DNA from: Monosporascus cannonballus
Lineage: Eukaryota > Ascomycota > Sordariomycetes > Xylariales
Reading direction: 5' to 3'
NCBI GenBank assembly: GCA_004154925.1
Contig: QJNS01000017.1
Location: 473,555-537,554 of the forward strand
Length of the DNA stretch: 64,000 nt
The notes beneath the pieces are model-generated. The model was not told the DNA's origin and made no database searches. It worked only from the letters and a program-made list of their open reading frames with translations. Below, in pieces: positions 1-13,886 of this stretch (the stretch's first letter is position 1; each line of letters begins with the position of its first letter). The translations under genes and the position numbers were made by a program.

Positions 1-3000
1 TCTCTCTCTCTCTCGCTGACGGAGAAGGGTTCTACATTTCTATGTCTTTCTTTTGCTGCGTCTCTCGGCAGTCCTTTGTTCCGACTATTACGACCCTTCA
101 CCTCCTCGTGCTGCTCACTCGGCGCTGCGGGCGCATAGTGGGCAGTCGCACATTGCATTACTGTCCGACGACGAGGACCCCATGGGGGGACGTGACTCAA
201 TTTTTACCGCTTTCCTTGCGCCCTCCTATGTAACAGTCACAAAGCCCCCATCGACTGCCGCGCTTAAATTTAATTCTTTGCCAATTGAGCCACCTCCTGG
301 TCAATATGACAGCGGGAAGTGTTGTTCCCCCCCTGGTCCCGTCGAGTGATGCTGCTGGCTGGATCGTTGGAACACCTTGCAGCTTCGAATGAATTTTCAC
401 TCAGGTGTGGTCGCTGATCTCTTTCCCTTTCCAGCGTCTTACGTTTCCAAGGTTTATTAGATATTGGTGCTCCCTTGTCACCCGGGCGGACGTAATCGGG
501 ATAGCTCGAGAGCCCGTCGCACAGGATGGCCAGTAGGAGTCGGGCCCCGCGTACAGCCGTTGACCTAGCCTTGGTACTATGTAGGCGGCCGGGCGGCGCA
601 GCACGTTGTTCGCTTTTACTTAATAATAGCTGGCTCCTGGCAGGTCGTGGTCAAAATAATCGACACACCTTCTTGGGACCGACTAACCAAAAGTGTGTCA
701 ATTATTTGGAGTAGATAACCTCAGAAGGATGCCCTTGACAAGCGCTGGTGGCACATTTCAAAATGAGATTTGACGTCTTGGCTTTAGAGCTAGTATTTAC
801 CAAATGACGTCCCAGCCCGACCTGGGCCCCCTAGTTGTGGTGACAAAGCACCAGGCCTCCGTTGTTGATAGACAACGATAGACTATGATGAAGCAACTCT
901 CGTTCGTCTTTAGAGTTAACTAATCACGCATTACGCAATTCTTCTCCGGGTGACATCGCTGCCGTAGTAGAGACGGTTCCCCAAGTCCGACGCGATCGGC
1001 ACTTGTGTAATTAATCTCGCACATGTTTGATCTAGGTCTTACCTTGCCGAGCACCGTTGTTCGGTCACCGGTTTCGCCGGAGTTCGGCGAGGTGGGACGC
1101 GGCCGTCCCTTTTTTAGGCAAGACGCGCTGTACTAAAAGTCTTAATCTGGCCGTTTGCGATTCATATTCAGGTGCCAAGGCTCCCCCCCTATCCTACCAT
1201 CTTCTTGTTTAACGGTTACCTTCGGTTTTACTAGGTGATCTTGTGGGCTTGCCTATCCTACGGTGCTTAGTTCATATTGGGCGTTGTGGATTCGGGTGGC
1301 CTCCGGTAGGTATTCAAGAAGATGGGTAGCGCGGTGAGATATACGCAGAAGTAAGCAACGCACAGGGAGGTGCTGAGTGGAGGACTGACAAGCGAACTAA
1401 CCTCGCCAAGATTTGAAACGCGCACCGGCAACTGGGGGCGGCAAGGCTGGTCTTACCGACTTAATTAGATCTAATCTTTCGGCATGCCGCGCTGCTGGGA
1501 ACTTCCCTCGACGCTCGCGTTAGTGGCATTTCTGCTGTATGCATGCCGTCTAACAAGAAAACACAAATCAGACGGTTGTCCCTGGTAGCAGCGTCGTCTG
1601 ATAGTAATGCAATGGAAGCCTATCGGATCGGGGCCCTGCTTCACAAGACCCGGATGTTGACTGAAAGACGGGAGCTGAGAAAGCCATGGATTGCCACACG
1701 CTGCCTCGTGGATTCATAACGGTGTGACATACAGAGTAGGGGCTGTGATGACAGGTTTCCACGGCTTGTCAACGGGGAAGGGGAGACCGCAGGACTCATT
1801 GGAGTATCGAGAGAGTGTCACGCAAAGCCAACCCTCCCGACCTGGGCATTTTCTTAGGTATTCGTCCCCGGGGATGATAAATCATCCAAGGCTACAGTCG
1901 AGGAGCACCTAACTGCAACTTCAGGTCGAAGAGCACGCACCATTCTTGCTTGACATGCTCCTTTAACCACATCCGGAACAAGGCGTTCAAGGCGATTACT
2001 GACGACGAGAGCTGAAAGCAGAGGCCAGCGGTCATTGGATCATCCACCTTCTCGCCTTCACCGAGACTCAGCAGCTGAACGAGGCGCACCAAGCCAGATA
2101 GATAGGCACTGGAGTGAAGCAAAGGGACTTTCCCCGATTGGTCATAAGCTGCCCCGAGCTCCTCACGACTAGGCTCGGGTAGCCAATCGTCAGAAGTGAT
2201 GCGAGATCCGTACGTAAATGAAGGGGAGGCCCCGGTGGCGTTTGGGACTTCAACGACACGCTTTCTGGGCCCTCCCCTATCCCCCACGCAACCCCATAAC
2301 GCCCTAGAAAGGGGGCGGCGGGATTTTCGCTAAAGAAAAGCTCTTTGGCCACCCCGCGACCCGGCTCCGTCCTCTGCAGGGTGCCAGGGTAGCACCACGG
2401 CGACCGCCACCGCATGTGCCGCCCGAAGGGGGTGCTACTAGGTTTTACGGGCATACGTATACACACGAAGGTATGCCGGGTGGCCCGGCGGGGGAGGAGG
2501 GGTTCTTGAAGTCGCATACCCACGCAAGTGACAAAACTGCATCCTGCTAGCTCGGGTATGCAAATCGCGAATAGTTAGGTAGGGAAGTACGAACGTACGT
2601 AAGATTCTCTTCGGCTGGGCAGCACCGCAAGCGGAGCTGTAAGCTTTCCTTCGCCTCGCTCACTGCTTCCGTTGATGGGCAGAGCTTCCGAGCGCCTTCA
2701 TACGATGCGAGCCGCTACTACCTACTATTGTGTCTTCTTGACGAGCAACTCGGAGCACACTCCTGCCAATGACAGCTGGAGAAGGACATTGCATGTGTAT
2801 GTCTCCCTTCCTAGTGGATTCTGGCTTGGCTGAAATGGTATGGTATGCCCACGTGCACGTGTCGTGCCCGGCGACTCCCATCGTCGACCTGTGGAGTTGT
2901 AGTTGTACGGTTGATGTGATATTGTCCCACGTTGTTACCAGATTTCCGTTACAGACATAGACACTTATTAGATCAGGTTGTGATACAACGAAATCGGGCG

Positions 3001-3639
3001 TTTGAAGCCGATGGAAGGCCTTCAATAGAACTAGCTAGATGGCCCTACACGTACCTGTGTAAGTATGCATGTGTGTGCACAGATATGTACATACCTGTTG
3101 GCAGGTACTTAATAGTAGGACACGTCATATTGGCATGCTCAAACGCTAGGTAGTTGCAGGTGAATGAATGTAGGCCCCAAGAATACGTGATCGTCACGCG
3201 TCATTTGTTACCCCTGTTATCAAAGCATCAGCACTGCCTCTCCCTCCGTATGTATTATGATACGCGCGACAGAGCTTCGTCAGCGGGCGGTAGAGCTAGC
3301 ACCAGAAAATGTCTGCCTCCTTACCGGTGCTTGCCGTCGTTTAGAGGTGCCTAGTGTGAGTACTTCATACTTGGGAAACAACCCCTGTTCGGTCGGGTGC
3401 ACAGCCGGGCTGGCGCCAGCACCAAAGTGTGATCCCTTGAATATTGGCATTACCATCTACCATCTCCTCGGGTCCACGGATCTGGCTAGACTCCGCTCGG
3501 TTATCGAGCTGACGTCCCAGCCGCAGGTTGCACAGACGCACTAGAGAAGGGAAAAAGAGGGGTCGAGGAACAAAAGTACAGGACATGAGCTCCCTCACCC
3601 CACTCACCCCGTTCCAGCTAGTACTGTCATACTTACCTA

Positions 3640-3653
3640 CCTACCTAGGTAGG
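3640..3653. repeat. Palindrome CCTACCTAGGTAGG
   Basis: This is a perfect 14-base palindrome preceded by further CTAC units. Shorter members of the same TACCTAGGTA pattern occur at 21500-21509 and 40057-40068, and a permuted form at 44047-44060, always outside coding sequence. Confidence 0.7.
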
Positions 3654-4004
3654 CACGGTAGCAAGGCATATACTGTGTAGTATGCTAGAATTCTGATCCC
3701 ATGTGTGGAAGCGCGTGTGCACTCCACAGCTACCATTCGTCTTGAGAAGAAGGAATAAGAGGAAGAAGAAAATAATAAAAGCAGATAGCGGTTCCCAGAC
3801 GTAACCGATGAATGCACACTTTGCTGCCGAGTGTACCTACCCTGGCAGCTTCGTGATGAGGCTTTCCCGGCCGTTGTCTATCCACCCCTGCGGAGCCGAA
3901 GTGGCAACTGCACCGGACATTATCCATAACAATCAACGGTTTCCGTCAGGTAGGCCTCAGGCGAGCAAGGGGGAAGAGAGATGACAGCGGGGCCCGCAGC
4001 GCAG

Positions 4005-4019
4005 TATATATATATATAT
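4005..4019. repeat. (TA)n microsatellite
   Basis: Fifteen bases of alternating T and A in gene-poor DNA. It is a simple low-complexity tract with no nearby gene to regulate. Confidence 0.9.
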
Positions 4020-6215
4020 GCCAGCGCTATCACGCTAATACGTAAATGTCCTTTCTTCGCTTCATTTCGCCTTTTGCGTCCTGGCGCGAGATATCTCCCC
4101 TCCGTTCATGGCTTAGTATTCGGAGTTAGTCGGGGTTTTTTCTCCCCTAGGCTTGAGATCCTCTCCACCACATTCTCCAGTACGGTATGTAATTCCGCGT
4201 TGCTCGGCCCCGAGCAAGATGATTGACTGACTTTATCAATCAGTTGGGGGCACATAGAGGAGGCATCATTAGACACGGGTTCTTCTTTTCACCCAGATTA
4301 TGTTTCGCTGACCGTTGCCAGAGGATTCGCTGTTGCCCTAGCAATATATAGAGATATACCCTTATGGCGATGGAGCAACTGCCTTACGTAAACGGGGTGG
4401 GGTTCGGTGCGGAACTATTCCTCATGACTAAGCCCAGCTGAATTCCGCTTTGCGAGGCTAAATTTAAACCTGACACCACTGTGCGTGTAATAATATACGT
4501 AAGCAACTTGATAGGCTCGTACCGTCCAGCTGGTTGTTCTCAGCCCTGTCAAGGGACTAGTGGATCCATCGTTTGACGTGGACACATTAGTTGATAACGT
4601 GCTTTCGGTAGCCCCAAAGGCTTCTCTTCTTTGGTCCTTGCCACCAAACTAGCCGAAGCTTCCGAGTTGGCTACACTAACCGTAAAGTATCTCGGACTTG
4701 CCCCAGTCTGTCTGTCTGGCCCTTGAGAGATAGGTAGTATAAACGCAAGTATCTAGGCAAGACAGTCCCCCCCCCCAAATACAACATGAGTGGGTCATGC
4801 CTCGGCTGTGACCAGCCTTATACGATAGACAAGTAGCTAGGGGGCACGGCATGGTAGGTAGTAGGCCCTCACCACAACCTCCACGATTATTTCCTGATCC
4901 TGAATGCTTGAAAAAGGGCGGGTCAAGAAACCGTCCCCCTTCCGGTTCACCAAAACAGCGTTCCCAACGATGCCATCACTATCATCGCTCCTAACAACAC
5001 CTACCCCTTCGAGGGCGGGGTATGGATCTCCCAGAGGAGATAACTAATTAAAACGGACCGTTCGTTCGGTAGTCCAAACATAGATGCATACCTACGTACA
5101 TAACGTAAAACGAATACGTTACGCGCGGATAATAGTAAAAGGGGGGATTGCTAGGACTAACAAGATAGTAGAACACCCCCGCCCCTCCCACCTAAACTAT
5201 GCCGGCCACGTGAATTCTTCTGGCTAACCTCTCTGCGCTCCCTCACTATCCCAACCATCAAACCCCCCCGGTTTCAGCGTCGGATCGCGCGAAAGAAGAA
5301 AAGGCAAGCAATAGTAAGCAAAAGAGGTGGCGTGCGGCGGTTGGCCCCCTCGGGGGACCGAGAGCCTGGTAGTAGTATATCGGTAGGTACTGCACATACA
5401 ACAGGAGTTGTATACTAGTAGGACTACTACTACATTCGGCGCTGTGCAGGAGTAGCGCTACTAAACCTACTCTAGGAAGCCCAGCCGAGGGCCTTCCCGT
5501 TGAACACGCGAGCTCGGGGGGAAGCGAAGCTGAATAACACGCCGCCTCGCTTGACGCCGCCGAGACTCAACGGCGCCCTTCTCTCCATGAAGTCTAGATT
5601 TCCTGCCGATGCTTTCCCCCCGAAGCGAGGGAAGTTACATACCCTGCCGAGAACCTAGCCCGGAATGATTGGACGCCGGTCCCCTCAGGGGCCCGAATCA
5701 AGTGAGAGAGCTTCCCGGCCCAGTGATGCGGCGGCGGGAGCTATCATATATAGAGTTAGGCTCGACCAAGGTCTGACCGTTTTTGGCTTTCCGCGATGCT
5801 GTCAGCCGGGCGATCTAGCCGCCGAAGGTCCCAACCTCCGGCCCTCGCACCACACCAGGGCGCGCCATGTATCGACGCCCTTAAGATACATCCTCTAGAC
5901 GGACACCCCCTCTTTGTTCCTCGCCTCCAGGTTGGCTTCCCGGTGGTCAGGTGGACGAGGTTCGATTTCAGGCAAGGTCTGCTCAACATTTGATGTCTTT
6001 TTGTAATAATATTGCTACCTGGGTTACATAGTCCTGGGCCTACAGCGGCGATCAACAGGAGTTAGGTTCCGTTATCGGACTCCTCCATCGCAGCCAAGTT
6101 ACGTCGTCTTTAGGCAAGGTAGGTAGATCTCATGTCCCCAAAAGAGACGTAGTCGGTACCGCTAAACTAGACGAACAGATTCCTAATATCTGCCCCTGTG
6201 ACTCTCGTTTGGCGG

Positions 6216-7383
6216 TCAGTAGCTTTCGTCCTCGAACGAGAAGGGCGAAAAATCATCGTCCTCTTCGCGCCGGAAGTCCGTCTCCGAAGGTTTGCCGGAG
6301 ATCCGTCCATGTCTCGGGGCGTTTGCCATGGCCGCCGCGGCATCATCTCTGCGGATTTTCTCGCTCACGTGGAAATCTAAGTCCTTATCGAGAATTGCCG
6401 GTAGAGGTGGCTTCGGACCTATGAATCGTGAGCTATAATTCATATAAATTCACGCCAGGGACGGGTGTGTGTCCCGGCACGTACCCGAACCTTGACCCAT
6501 CTGCTCTCGGCTGTAAGAGGATACCTCGGGAGGATCATCGGTGAGCTGATTGGAGAAGATTGACGGTTCAAACTCCGGCGCCTTTCTCTCCCAAGGCTTG
6601 TCGGGTGATTTCTCTATGAGGATATGTTAGACTGTGATCATGCTTGCATCATCGGTAATACAGGACTTAGATACCTTCTCGCTGATGTGCGCTCAACCGC
6701 TTTAGTTCGGAGGTGAGCTTCTTCGCGCCCGCTCCGTTCCTGTCAACGACGCTGTGTCTTCTTGCGAGCGTGACAGCTTCGAGGCCCTGCTGCGACGTTC
6801 TGCAGAGGAGGAGCTCGAGTCGCTTGACCTCGGCCTTGTACTGCTTCTCGCGCTTCAGCCACTCGTCGGCCAACTTCTTGAAATGCTCCTTATCGCGCTC
6901 CTGCTCCTCCTTTGCCTTGATGTATTCGGCCTCTATGAGCTTGATTACCTCCAGGTTCAGGCCGAACGCCTCGATGAGGGACAAGACATAGGAGTTCTGG
7001 TCGACGGGTATGGGCACTGACGACCCCCGCTCCATGAGACCGACCAGCAGAGCCTCCGCCATCTGCTCCGGGCTCGGGTTGTACCATACCTTGTCTTCGT
7101 CGTGGACGAAGAAGCTGGCATCGCTGTTACCGGTTAAGGGAGTCGGCGGTTCAGGCGAGAGGGACGTGCGACTGGCTAGGCTCAAGTAGCTAGCGGCCCG
7201 ACGGGGACCGTGTCGGCGGTGCTCCTCCGTTCCAGGTTCAGATGCGGAGATAAAGGGGCGGTGCTCGGGGATGGTTGGCGATCGAGTATTAGCAGAGCGC
7301 GATCTCGGCCCGGGCCGCAACTGATTATCAGCCATGGCGGGTGAAAGGCCCGTCATGATGCAACCTGACGATGCTTTTTGCAT
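6216..7383 (-). CDS. Conserved-looking coiled-coil protein, function unknown (346 aa)
   Basis: Three exons, complement(6216..6418, 6485..6613, 6675..7383), join in frame to 346 residues. The introns are 61 and 66 nt, both with CATAG acceptors. The N-terminal ~100 residues are Ser/Pro/Arg-rich and probably disordered. A predicted helical domain follows, containing the segment VWYNPSPEQMAEALLVGLME. Then comes a strongly charged helix (about residues 150-215; EAEYIKAKEEQERDKEHF and onward) that looks like a coiled coil. The tail is acidic and ends FSPFSFEDESY. The first ATG is used here; a second in-frame ATG at 7335 (MADNQ) is an equally good start. I do not recognise the family. The clean splicing and acidic end argue for a real expressed gene. 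Confidence 0.8.
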
Positions 7384-8927
7384 TGGCGACTGTATGGCTG
7401 CTTATGTGGTGTACTTGAATCGGGAGCGGCGCAGGATCGAGCTTGATGGCTCGAGATGGGAAGAAAAGACCCAAGTGGCATCAGACTCAGAAGGTCTGAT
7501 GCTTTGATCTGAAGTCTGCAAAATTAGGCAAGTACGAGGGATGCCTAAGAATGGTTACTGTAGAAAGATACAACGTACATATATGCGTTTACACAAATAT
7601 GATGTCGTTCCATGATGTTATCCTATGATGTCGTCCATCCAACTTAAGTTTATTACGATGCAAATAACAAGATCCATGCTAGGTGGGCTATGCAGGGCCG
7701 TAACGCTGAAGACCTGCAACACTGAACATTTCCACGAGATTTACAGCAGGGTCGTATAAGGCCTGATGAACAGTGTGGAATTACTCAAGAGCGGGAATTT
7801 GGTCACGATCCTGATAGTGCAATTCGACGAGGAGGAAAGCGATGGCCTACCTAGTCTTACATTGATTGATATTGGTGACTGAAGGTGCGTTGAAGGTGGC
7901 CGTCTCACAACTGGAAGTAAGCAGCTGTCGTTATAAGGCATAGAATCACCTCTTAAGGAGACAACACCAAGTGTTCTGTATCGTTCCATTAGGATGTAAG
8001 GGTCCTACGTTTATATGAAGTCATATCAAAGAGTGAAATATGCCCTCCTTACTGAAAGGGCGCCCATCACCTCTGCTCATCACCATAAGGATCTACTCGT
8101 TATGCGGCTCACCATTAATAACAGATTGCTGTGGAGTGTCTCCGAGAAACTCGGCGTCGGTAGGAAACATCGATCATGCCACATTGCCGTACCTGAGCGC
8201 GTGCTAGTCGCGACGGAAAACGACACCCAGAAGGACAAACTATCTCCTCCGCTTCGCGGCCCTGATCCCTCCACCTGGTGGCGAGACACGGAAGGCATGG
8301 CGATAGGTCAATTGATCCAAGAAAGGGCTAACAAGACCTTTTTTTTCTAGTTCCCACACCCATGCGGACGAATAGTTCACTGCTAGATGAGAGCACCATA
8401 GCACGATATAGCATATATGGAAAATAAGCCGCCAGACTTCCGAAAACATGATAGAGAGAACCAAAAATAGTAGTGGGGAGGCAGGAAAGCAAGAAGAAAA
8501 AAATAGGTTGAAGAAGACGACGACGTATCGCGAGCAACAAAACCCTTCGCCAGCACTTGGTCCTAGGCCCGTCACCGCGTTTTCCCTTCCTTTTCTATAT
8601 CATAATCGTGAATAAACCCTTCCAACCCCTTTCCCATCCAGGGTCGACAGAAAGGAAGAACTGATTAGGTTCTCAGGAGAATACCAAACAAAAAGCATAA
8701 AATAAAGAAGAAAAAGCACAAACAAAGCCACGTAGTAGCATGGCCCAATCCACGCCCGAAGGCTCCCGAACTCCTCGCTCTTTGATGTTCTAGTGATAGA
8801 CCCGATTGTAAAGTAAGCTTCCCGACGCCGGGACTCTCTGCTCGTCAGCGAGCTATGCCATTGGAAAAGACCATGTGGAGCATGACACCGAGTCGTGTGT
8901 TTGTCCCTTACCGAGGGCACAAACGCT
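7384..8927. other. Intergenic region
   Basis: This lies between the start of the coiled-coil gene and the stop of the glycosyltransferase gene, both on the minus strand. It must hold the promoter of the first and the 3' end of the second. Open stretches at 7.7-8.6 kb do not resemble known proteins. A T-run sits at 8339-8346. Confidence 0.6.
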
Positions 8928-11900
8928 CTATAGGTATATGTCACCAGCTTCGCCAGCCAACCAACGCCGCCATGCTTCCTCGTACGCGCTTTCGAGATCC
9001 GACACCCATCGGCGCGTGTTGAAAAGTCCGCAAGTCCATTTAGCACCAAATAAAATCTTCCGTATCTCGGCAAGCCGTCCGCGGCCCTCGCAATATTCCC
9101 CGGCTGTTGACCGCCGGTAGGTGAGACTACCTGCAAGGCGTGTCGCCACGTCTTCGTAATCGGCATCGTTGTTAGCGATTAGATCCTTGGCCGCTTGATG
9201 CCCTTCAGCAGTTCCCGGCAACGCGCCCTTCAAGATAGAGGCCGCCATACGAGAGCACATCTTGTATGGGTACCTCGGTAGAGTCAATAGAGGTGTGCTT
9301 GACCACAGTACATCTGCTGCTGTGGTGTGTGCATTGCACTCGGGAGTGTCGAGGAAAAGATCGCAGACGCGGGCGCGAGATATATGTTGCTGTTTAGGGG
9401 CCACGTCGGTGAACCATATACGACTAGCAACTTCTTCTCCGGCCCAGTCCCTTGCCGTCCTCTTCAAGTTACTTTCGCCGAGTTCTGGGAATTTCAGGAG
9501 CCACAATATTGCTTTGGGAACGTTGGCAAGGATACGAAGCCATGTCCTAAACGTCGTAGGGTCGATCTGAAGTCGTATGGTCAATAATCTGATCTTGAAG
9601 TAGGTTTAAAGTTTTAACATACTTTGTAAAGCTGATTGAAGTTCCCTAGTATGACGGCGTCATCCGATAAGTTGGGGAATATCTCTTTCCTCATCTTCCA
9701 TCTACGTTGCTGCTCCTCGTGCCACGTTACTGTTCTCTCGCCAGGCTCGCATGATTGAGCGTGATCGCAGCAGAAGAACGAGTCCCGGCAGAAGATGATG
9801 TTCTCGGAATACATCCAACCTTCCGCTTCGTTAAGCTCTTCGTCCCGGAACACGTCTTCAAGACCTAGATTACTTCTCATTGGCCGCAATGTCGGAGGTG
9901 GAATCGCCGTTTTATCGGCCAGGATGTAATCGCACCACTCGGCGCCGAGTGTGCCTGCGAAACCCATGAAAGACATCTGAATCGGCGCCGGTCTCGCTGC
10001 AAAGATCTCATTCCTCGCACCTCGAGTGTACCCGTTCAAGTTGACTAGAATGTGGATCTTGTCTTCCACGATCTGCTGGACAAGCCTCTCAGCAGACCAG
10101 CTGCTCACATCGCGGAAAACGGGGGCTTCACGCTCAATCTGCTGCCTGTGCACGGACCTATCGCTGGCAGTTGTGGCATAACAGAATGCTTTCGCTCGCA
10201 AAGGATTGTGGAATCCGAACACTGATTGCATCCTGAACAGCTGATTAGTCTTCGGGCATTCTCATCCGTATACATTCGCCCCAGGAGGAACTTACAAGTG
10301 AGCCAAGGGGTGGTTATTGAAGTCTGAAGACACGTAACCAATATTGAGTTCGGGGTTAGGCGGCGGGGGCGGCGGGTAGATAGAGCTTGGAAGCCAGGGA
10401 GAACGGAGGGGCGAGCACGATATTCTCGCGGCGTTCCGCTGCGAGATCATACGGATATCTTTGGCCGTCAACGGACAGGTGAATGTATGGAAAGGAAGGA
10501 CTGTAGGTGCAGACGGCACTGCCAGCGAAGTGGGAAGGGCTGGGCGGGGGTATCCAGACCGGGATTCTTGCCCGCGGATGTACCTGTCTTGATACCACCG
10601 CCGCATACCCGCCTTCATTGCGCGTTCTATCAGCCGAAGAACGCGGGATCCTTCCCACGGGCGTCCGGCCCATTTCCGGAGCTCTTTGCCGATGTCCAGA
10701 GCTTTGTCGGCGTCGTCCACGACTAACATTCTGAGCTGCTGGCCGAGAGTCTCGAGCAAGTCGTCCTGCAATATACCAGTGCCCCAACGAGAAGCGTCCA
10801 CTAGCTGTCTCGAAACGATGTCGACAACCTTTTTCGTCAAGCCACTGCCCTCCCTACTGTCCCGTACGTCTTCCGGTAGGCCCTGCTCGTTTACGTGGTA
10901 ACGGTCGTACTTGCCATCGTGCAAGAACACACCGCCTCGGCCCCTCCAGTCGCAAACAGAATTGAGCGCTGTGGAGAGACCGCAGACGGCTTCGGCGAAG
11001 TGGGGATTAGAGTCGACTGCTCGCTTGTAGTACATAATAGCATCACTGACCCGGCCTCTATCTTTGACCGCGTTCGCGAGGTTCGTAAGCGCGATATCGA
11101 ACGTACCATCGCACTCCACAGCTCGCTCGTACATCTGAATAGCAAGGTCAAGCTGTCCAATGTCCTTCAGCAAGCTGCCGAGGTTCGTGTGCAGGTGAAC
11201 GTGCTTGGAGTCCAACTGCAGGCCGTAGTTGTAGTACATCAGAGCTAAGTGGAGACCGCTGCCGGGGACAATTCCGGGTATAGGGGGAGTACTGGAGGTC
11301 TCCAACATTTTTGCTTGCGGTGTGCTCCCGGACTGCTGAACACTGGCTAAGAGGATCCCAACATTGTTGGCGGTCGACGGGCTCTCGGAGAGGGAGAGCG
11401 ACAGGTAGTAGAGGGCCAAAATGTCACCAATACCAGAAGGCTGTCTTAGAAGACTCGGAAATGTACCCCCGTTGGACATAGCGTCTTGAAAGATTTTGGC
11501 TAGAGATAGGAGCGAGTTGCTCGTAGTCGAGACGGCTGATTTCTTGGGGAGACCATCTGGTACAAGGCGAAGACCAGGAAGTTCCCCGTGCGCCGCAAAT
11601 ACCATCTGCGCGGTATGTCTTGCTCTTTCGGGTGGCAGTAAAAGCGGTCCTGACGGGTGGTATTGAAGACTGTCCCGTCCGAGACCACCTTGGACAACCG
11701 TGGGCGCGAGAACGGACTGTATCCTCCGAATGAGGGTTTGTATGCCATTGAGCCCTCCCCCAGCGCTGATGAGCACGGCTTCTTCAAAGGCATTGGAAGC
11801 ACGGTCGATGTCTTTCAACGCATATAGCATATTGCCTTTGGCATGGATCAGGGCAATAATGCGGCCGTTCTCACTGCCGGGCACACAGTATCCACTCGAG

Positions 11901-13886
11901 CCGAACCCAGGTTGCCTCGCGCTTTCGACGAGGTCATCGGCGCTTATTGCTGCTTTGGGTATCCCTGCTCCGGCTTCGACCGAATGCGTAGACGTCCCGT
12001 TAGCATGATCCGCAGCTGTGGCATCCCTGGTAGCAGCAACTCGTGATCCGCCTAGCCGAATAGACCGCTGGACAAAGTCAATAATTTCGACTGCTTCCTT
12101 GCTGCGGTGCCTCGAGCATAGAAGCCCGACCAAATGCTCAACAGCTTCTAGGTACGTTGGCTTTTTCTGGACGGCTCGTCGCCAGTACGTCTCGGCCTCG
12201 TCATGTTGATTCAGGCAGTAGAGGGCCGCAGCAACATTTGAAATGGCCTCCACATGACTATCACAGGTGCTTCGTCAGCATTTTTGAAAGGTGGGGTGTG
12301 GGGGTTGCGGGTCGGGTCACTCACTCGGCGTCCAAAGACACGATTCTCGAGAACCAGTCGTGTGCTTGCTCGTAATGCTCAAGACCATAGTGCAGGCAGC
12401 CACCGAGCAGCATCCCATCGACCCACCTCCACCCACTTTGCTCGCACATATGAGTTAGCATCTCCAGTGCAGCCTTAGCGCATGTAAGCGGTGTCGTGGA
12501 AAGATGACCCCGAGCCTTATCAACGCCAGAATAGCGCGAGTTTCCAGCACTGAGGTGATAGAACGTCGATGTTGAGATATCATTCGCTCGCGATTGATGG
12601 GTCATCACCGGATGTCTATGTAAGTCTGAGTTTACATTGTGCTGGGAATTGTGCCTGTAACTGTTGTCCATCATATCTGTGAATTCGAGCCCGTTTCTGG
12701 AGTGGCGTGGATCAAATAGATACCCGGAGCTGGGTGGGGGCTTGGGCAGCTTCGGAAAAATTACCATTTTTGTCGATGTCTTAGATGCGGAAGAACGGCC
12801 ATTGTGAGATTTCTTGCTCTGCTGCAGGTATGCTAGCAACTCTAGATACGCCCGGTGAGCATTCGCAAGCGCTTTTACACGAAACCTGGCCCGGGAATCG
12901 CTGTCTTGCAATGGCGTCCCGGATGTACCGTATCCATTCGAAGATTCGAGGGTGAGAGATTCCAGCCTGCGGGAAGGCGCTTGGAAATGGCCAGCCCCGG
13001 GGTCCAAGCGAGAATCGCCAAGCGGGATTCCAGAGGACGACAGCGGATCTGTTGGATGCGGATGAAGCATGGGCTGGCCATTGAAACCATGATAAGCCTG
13101 GACACCAGGATGTACCAATGACTGGTAGTTTGGCACATTCATCTCAGGCCAAGCGGGCACGGGAAGCAGGCTGCCATTATTGAACAAAGCGGGACCTGGA
13201 GACTGGTGATATATTGGCTGAAGAGCAGTCGGGATCCTCGCTCCATTATTGTAAGGAAAATAGGCCATGGACTGAGGGCTCGGAGCGCAGTCGAGGGCAG
13301 TAGCGGGTCGCGAACCACCATCTAGAGCTGATTTCCAACCTGCTCCAGGAGGGAGGAGGTTGGCATCTACCCCAAACTGCGCATTACGGTCCTGATGCCC
13401 GAAAGAGGGGGCCTGGCGATATGTCCAACCGTCAGAAGTCGGATGTATGCTGTGATTCAAGCCAAGATAGTCATTCTGTAAGGGCGCGCCGGGGGTGGGA
13501 GGGCCATTGTTGGAAACGGCCAGTATCATATGTTTCAAGGGAGGCGGCCCTGAGGCGAGCTGCGCTGGTGTCCCATCGTACCCGGCATCTATCGTTCCAT
13601 TTGGGGTCTTGCGCCTCAGCTGGTGTTCGCTATGGTCGGATAGGTGGGGTCGCATCCTGAAGACATTCGGCCGTGCATGAGGTTGGTGGGGCTGCTGAGG
13701 CGGCTGTGAGACCCTAATGGGAAACCCACGATGGGATGAGATGCGGCCGGGCATAGAGGGCCGCGGAGTATGGGCTTGATGCTGAAATGATAGATACTCA
13801 TGTTGAAGATCGGGCTGAAATGAGGACCGGGAATCCAGATGAGGCGAGTGATGCACCATCTGGTGCCTCTGAACCATGGGTAACAT
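8928..13886 (-). CDS. O-GlcNAc transferase-like protein (TPR + GT41 domain, 1590 aa)
   Basis: Four exons, complement(8928..9566, 9623..10232, 10296..12257, 12325..13886), give 1590 residues. The introns are 56, 63 and 67 nt. Residues 1 to ~460 are Pro/Gln/His-rich and look disordered. TPR-like helices follow around 470-540 and again about 860-960. The catalytic part carries hallmarks of UDP-GlcNAc:protein O-GlcNAc transferase: GYVSSDFNNHPLAHL with the base-region His near 1170, NQLYKIDPTTF with the Lys near 1378 that contacts UDP, and CNAHTTAADVLW with His-Thr-Thr at 1458-1460. In animals this family glycosylates Ser/Thr of nuclear and cytosolic proteins; the fungal role is less clear. An in-frame TAG directly precedes the ATG at 13886, so this start is sound unless a 5' exon is spliced at that same CATAG. 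Confidence 0.93.

Larger units (their letters stand above)
1..6215. other. Long stretch without a recognisable gene
   Basis: No frame on either strand gives a family I recognise, and no pair of open segments joins into a convincing gene. It starts with a (TC)7 run at 1-14. It holds a (TA) run at 4005-4019, several homopolymer C or G runs, and a 14-base palindrome at 3640-3653. One stretch (about 1892-2523, minus strand) stays open in two overlapping frames and is discussed under findings. The region is probably intergenic DNA or heavily decayed sequence. Confidence 0.5.

Noticed and set aside
5950..5975. GGTTCGATTTC resembling a tRNA B-box
   Set aside because: No T-arm pairing and no acceptor stem around it.
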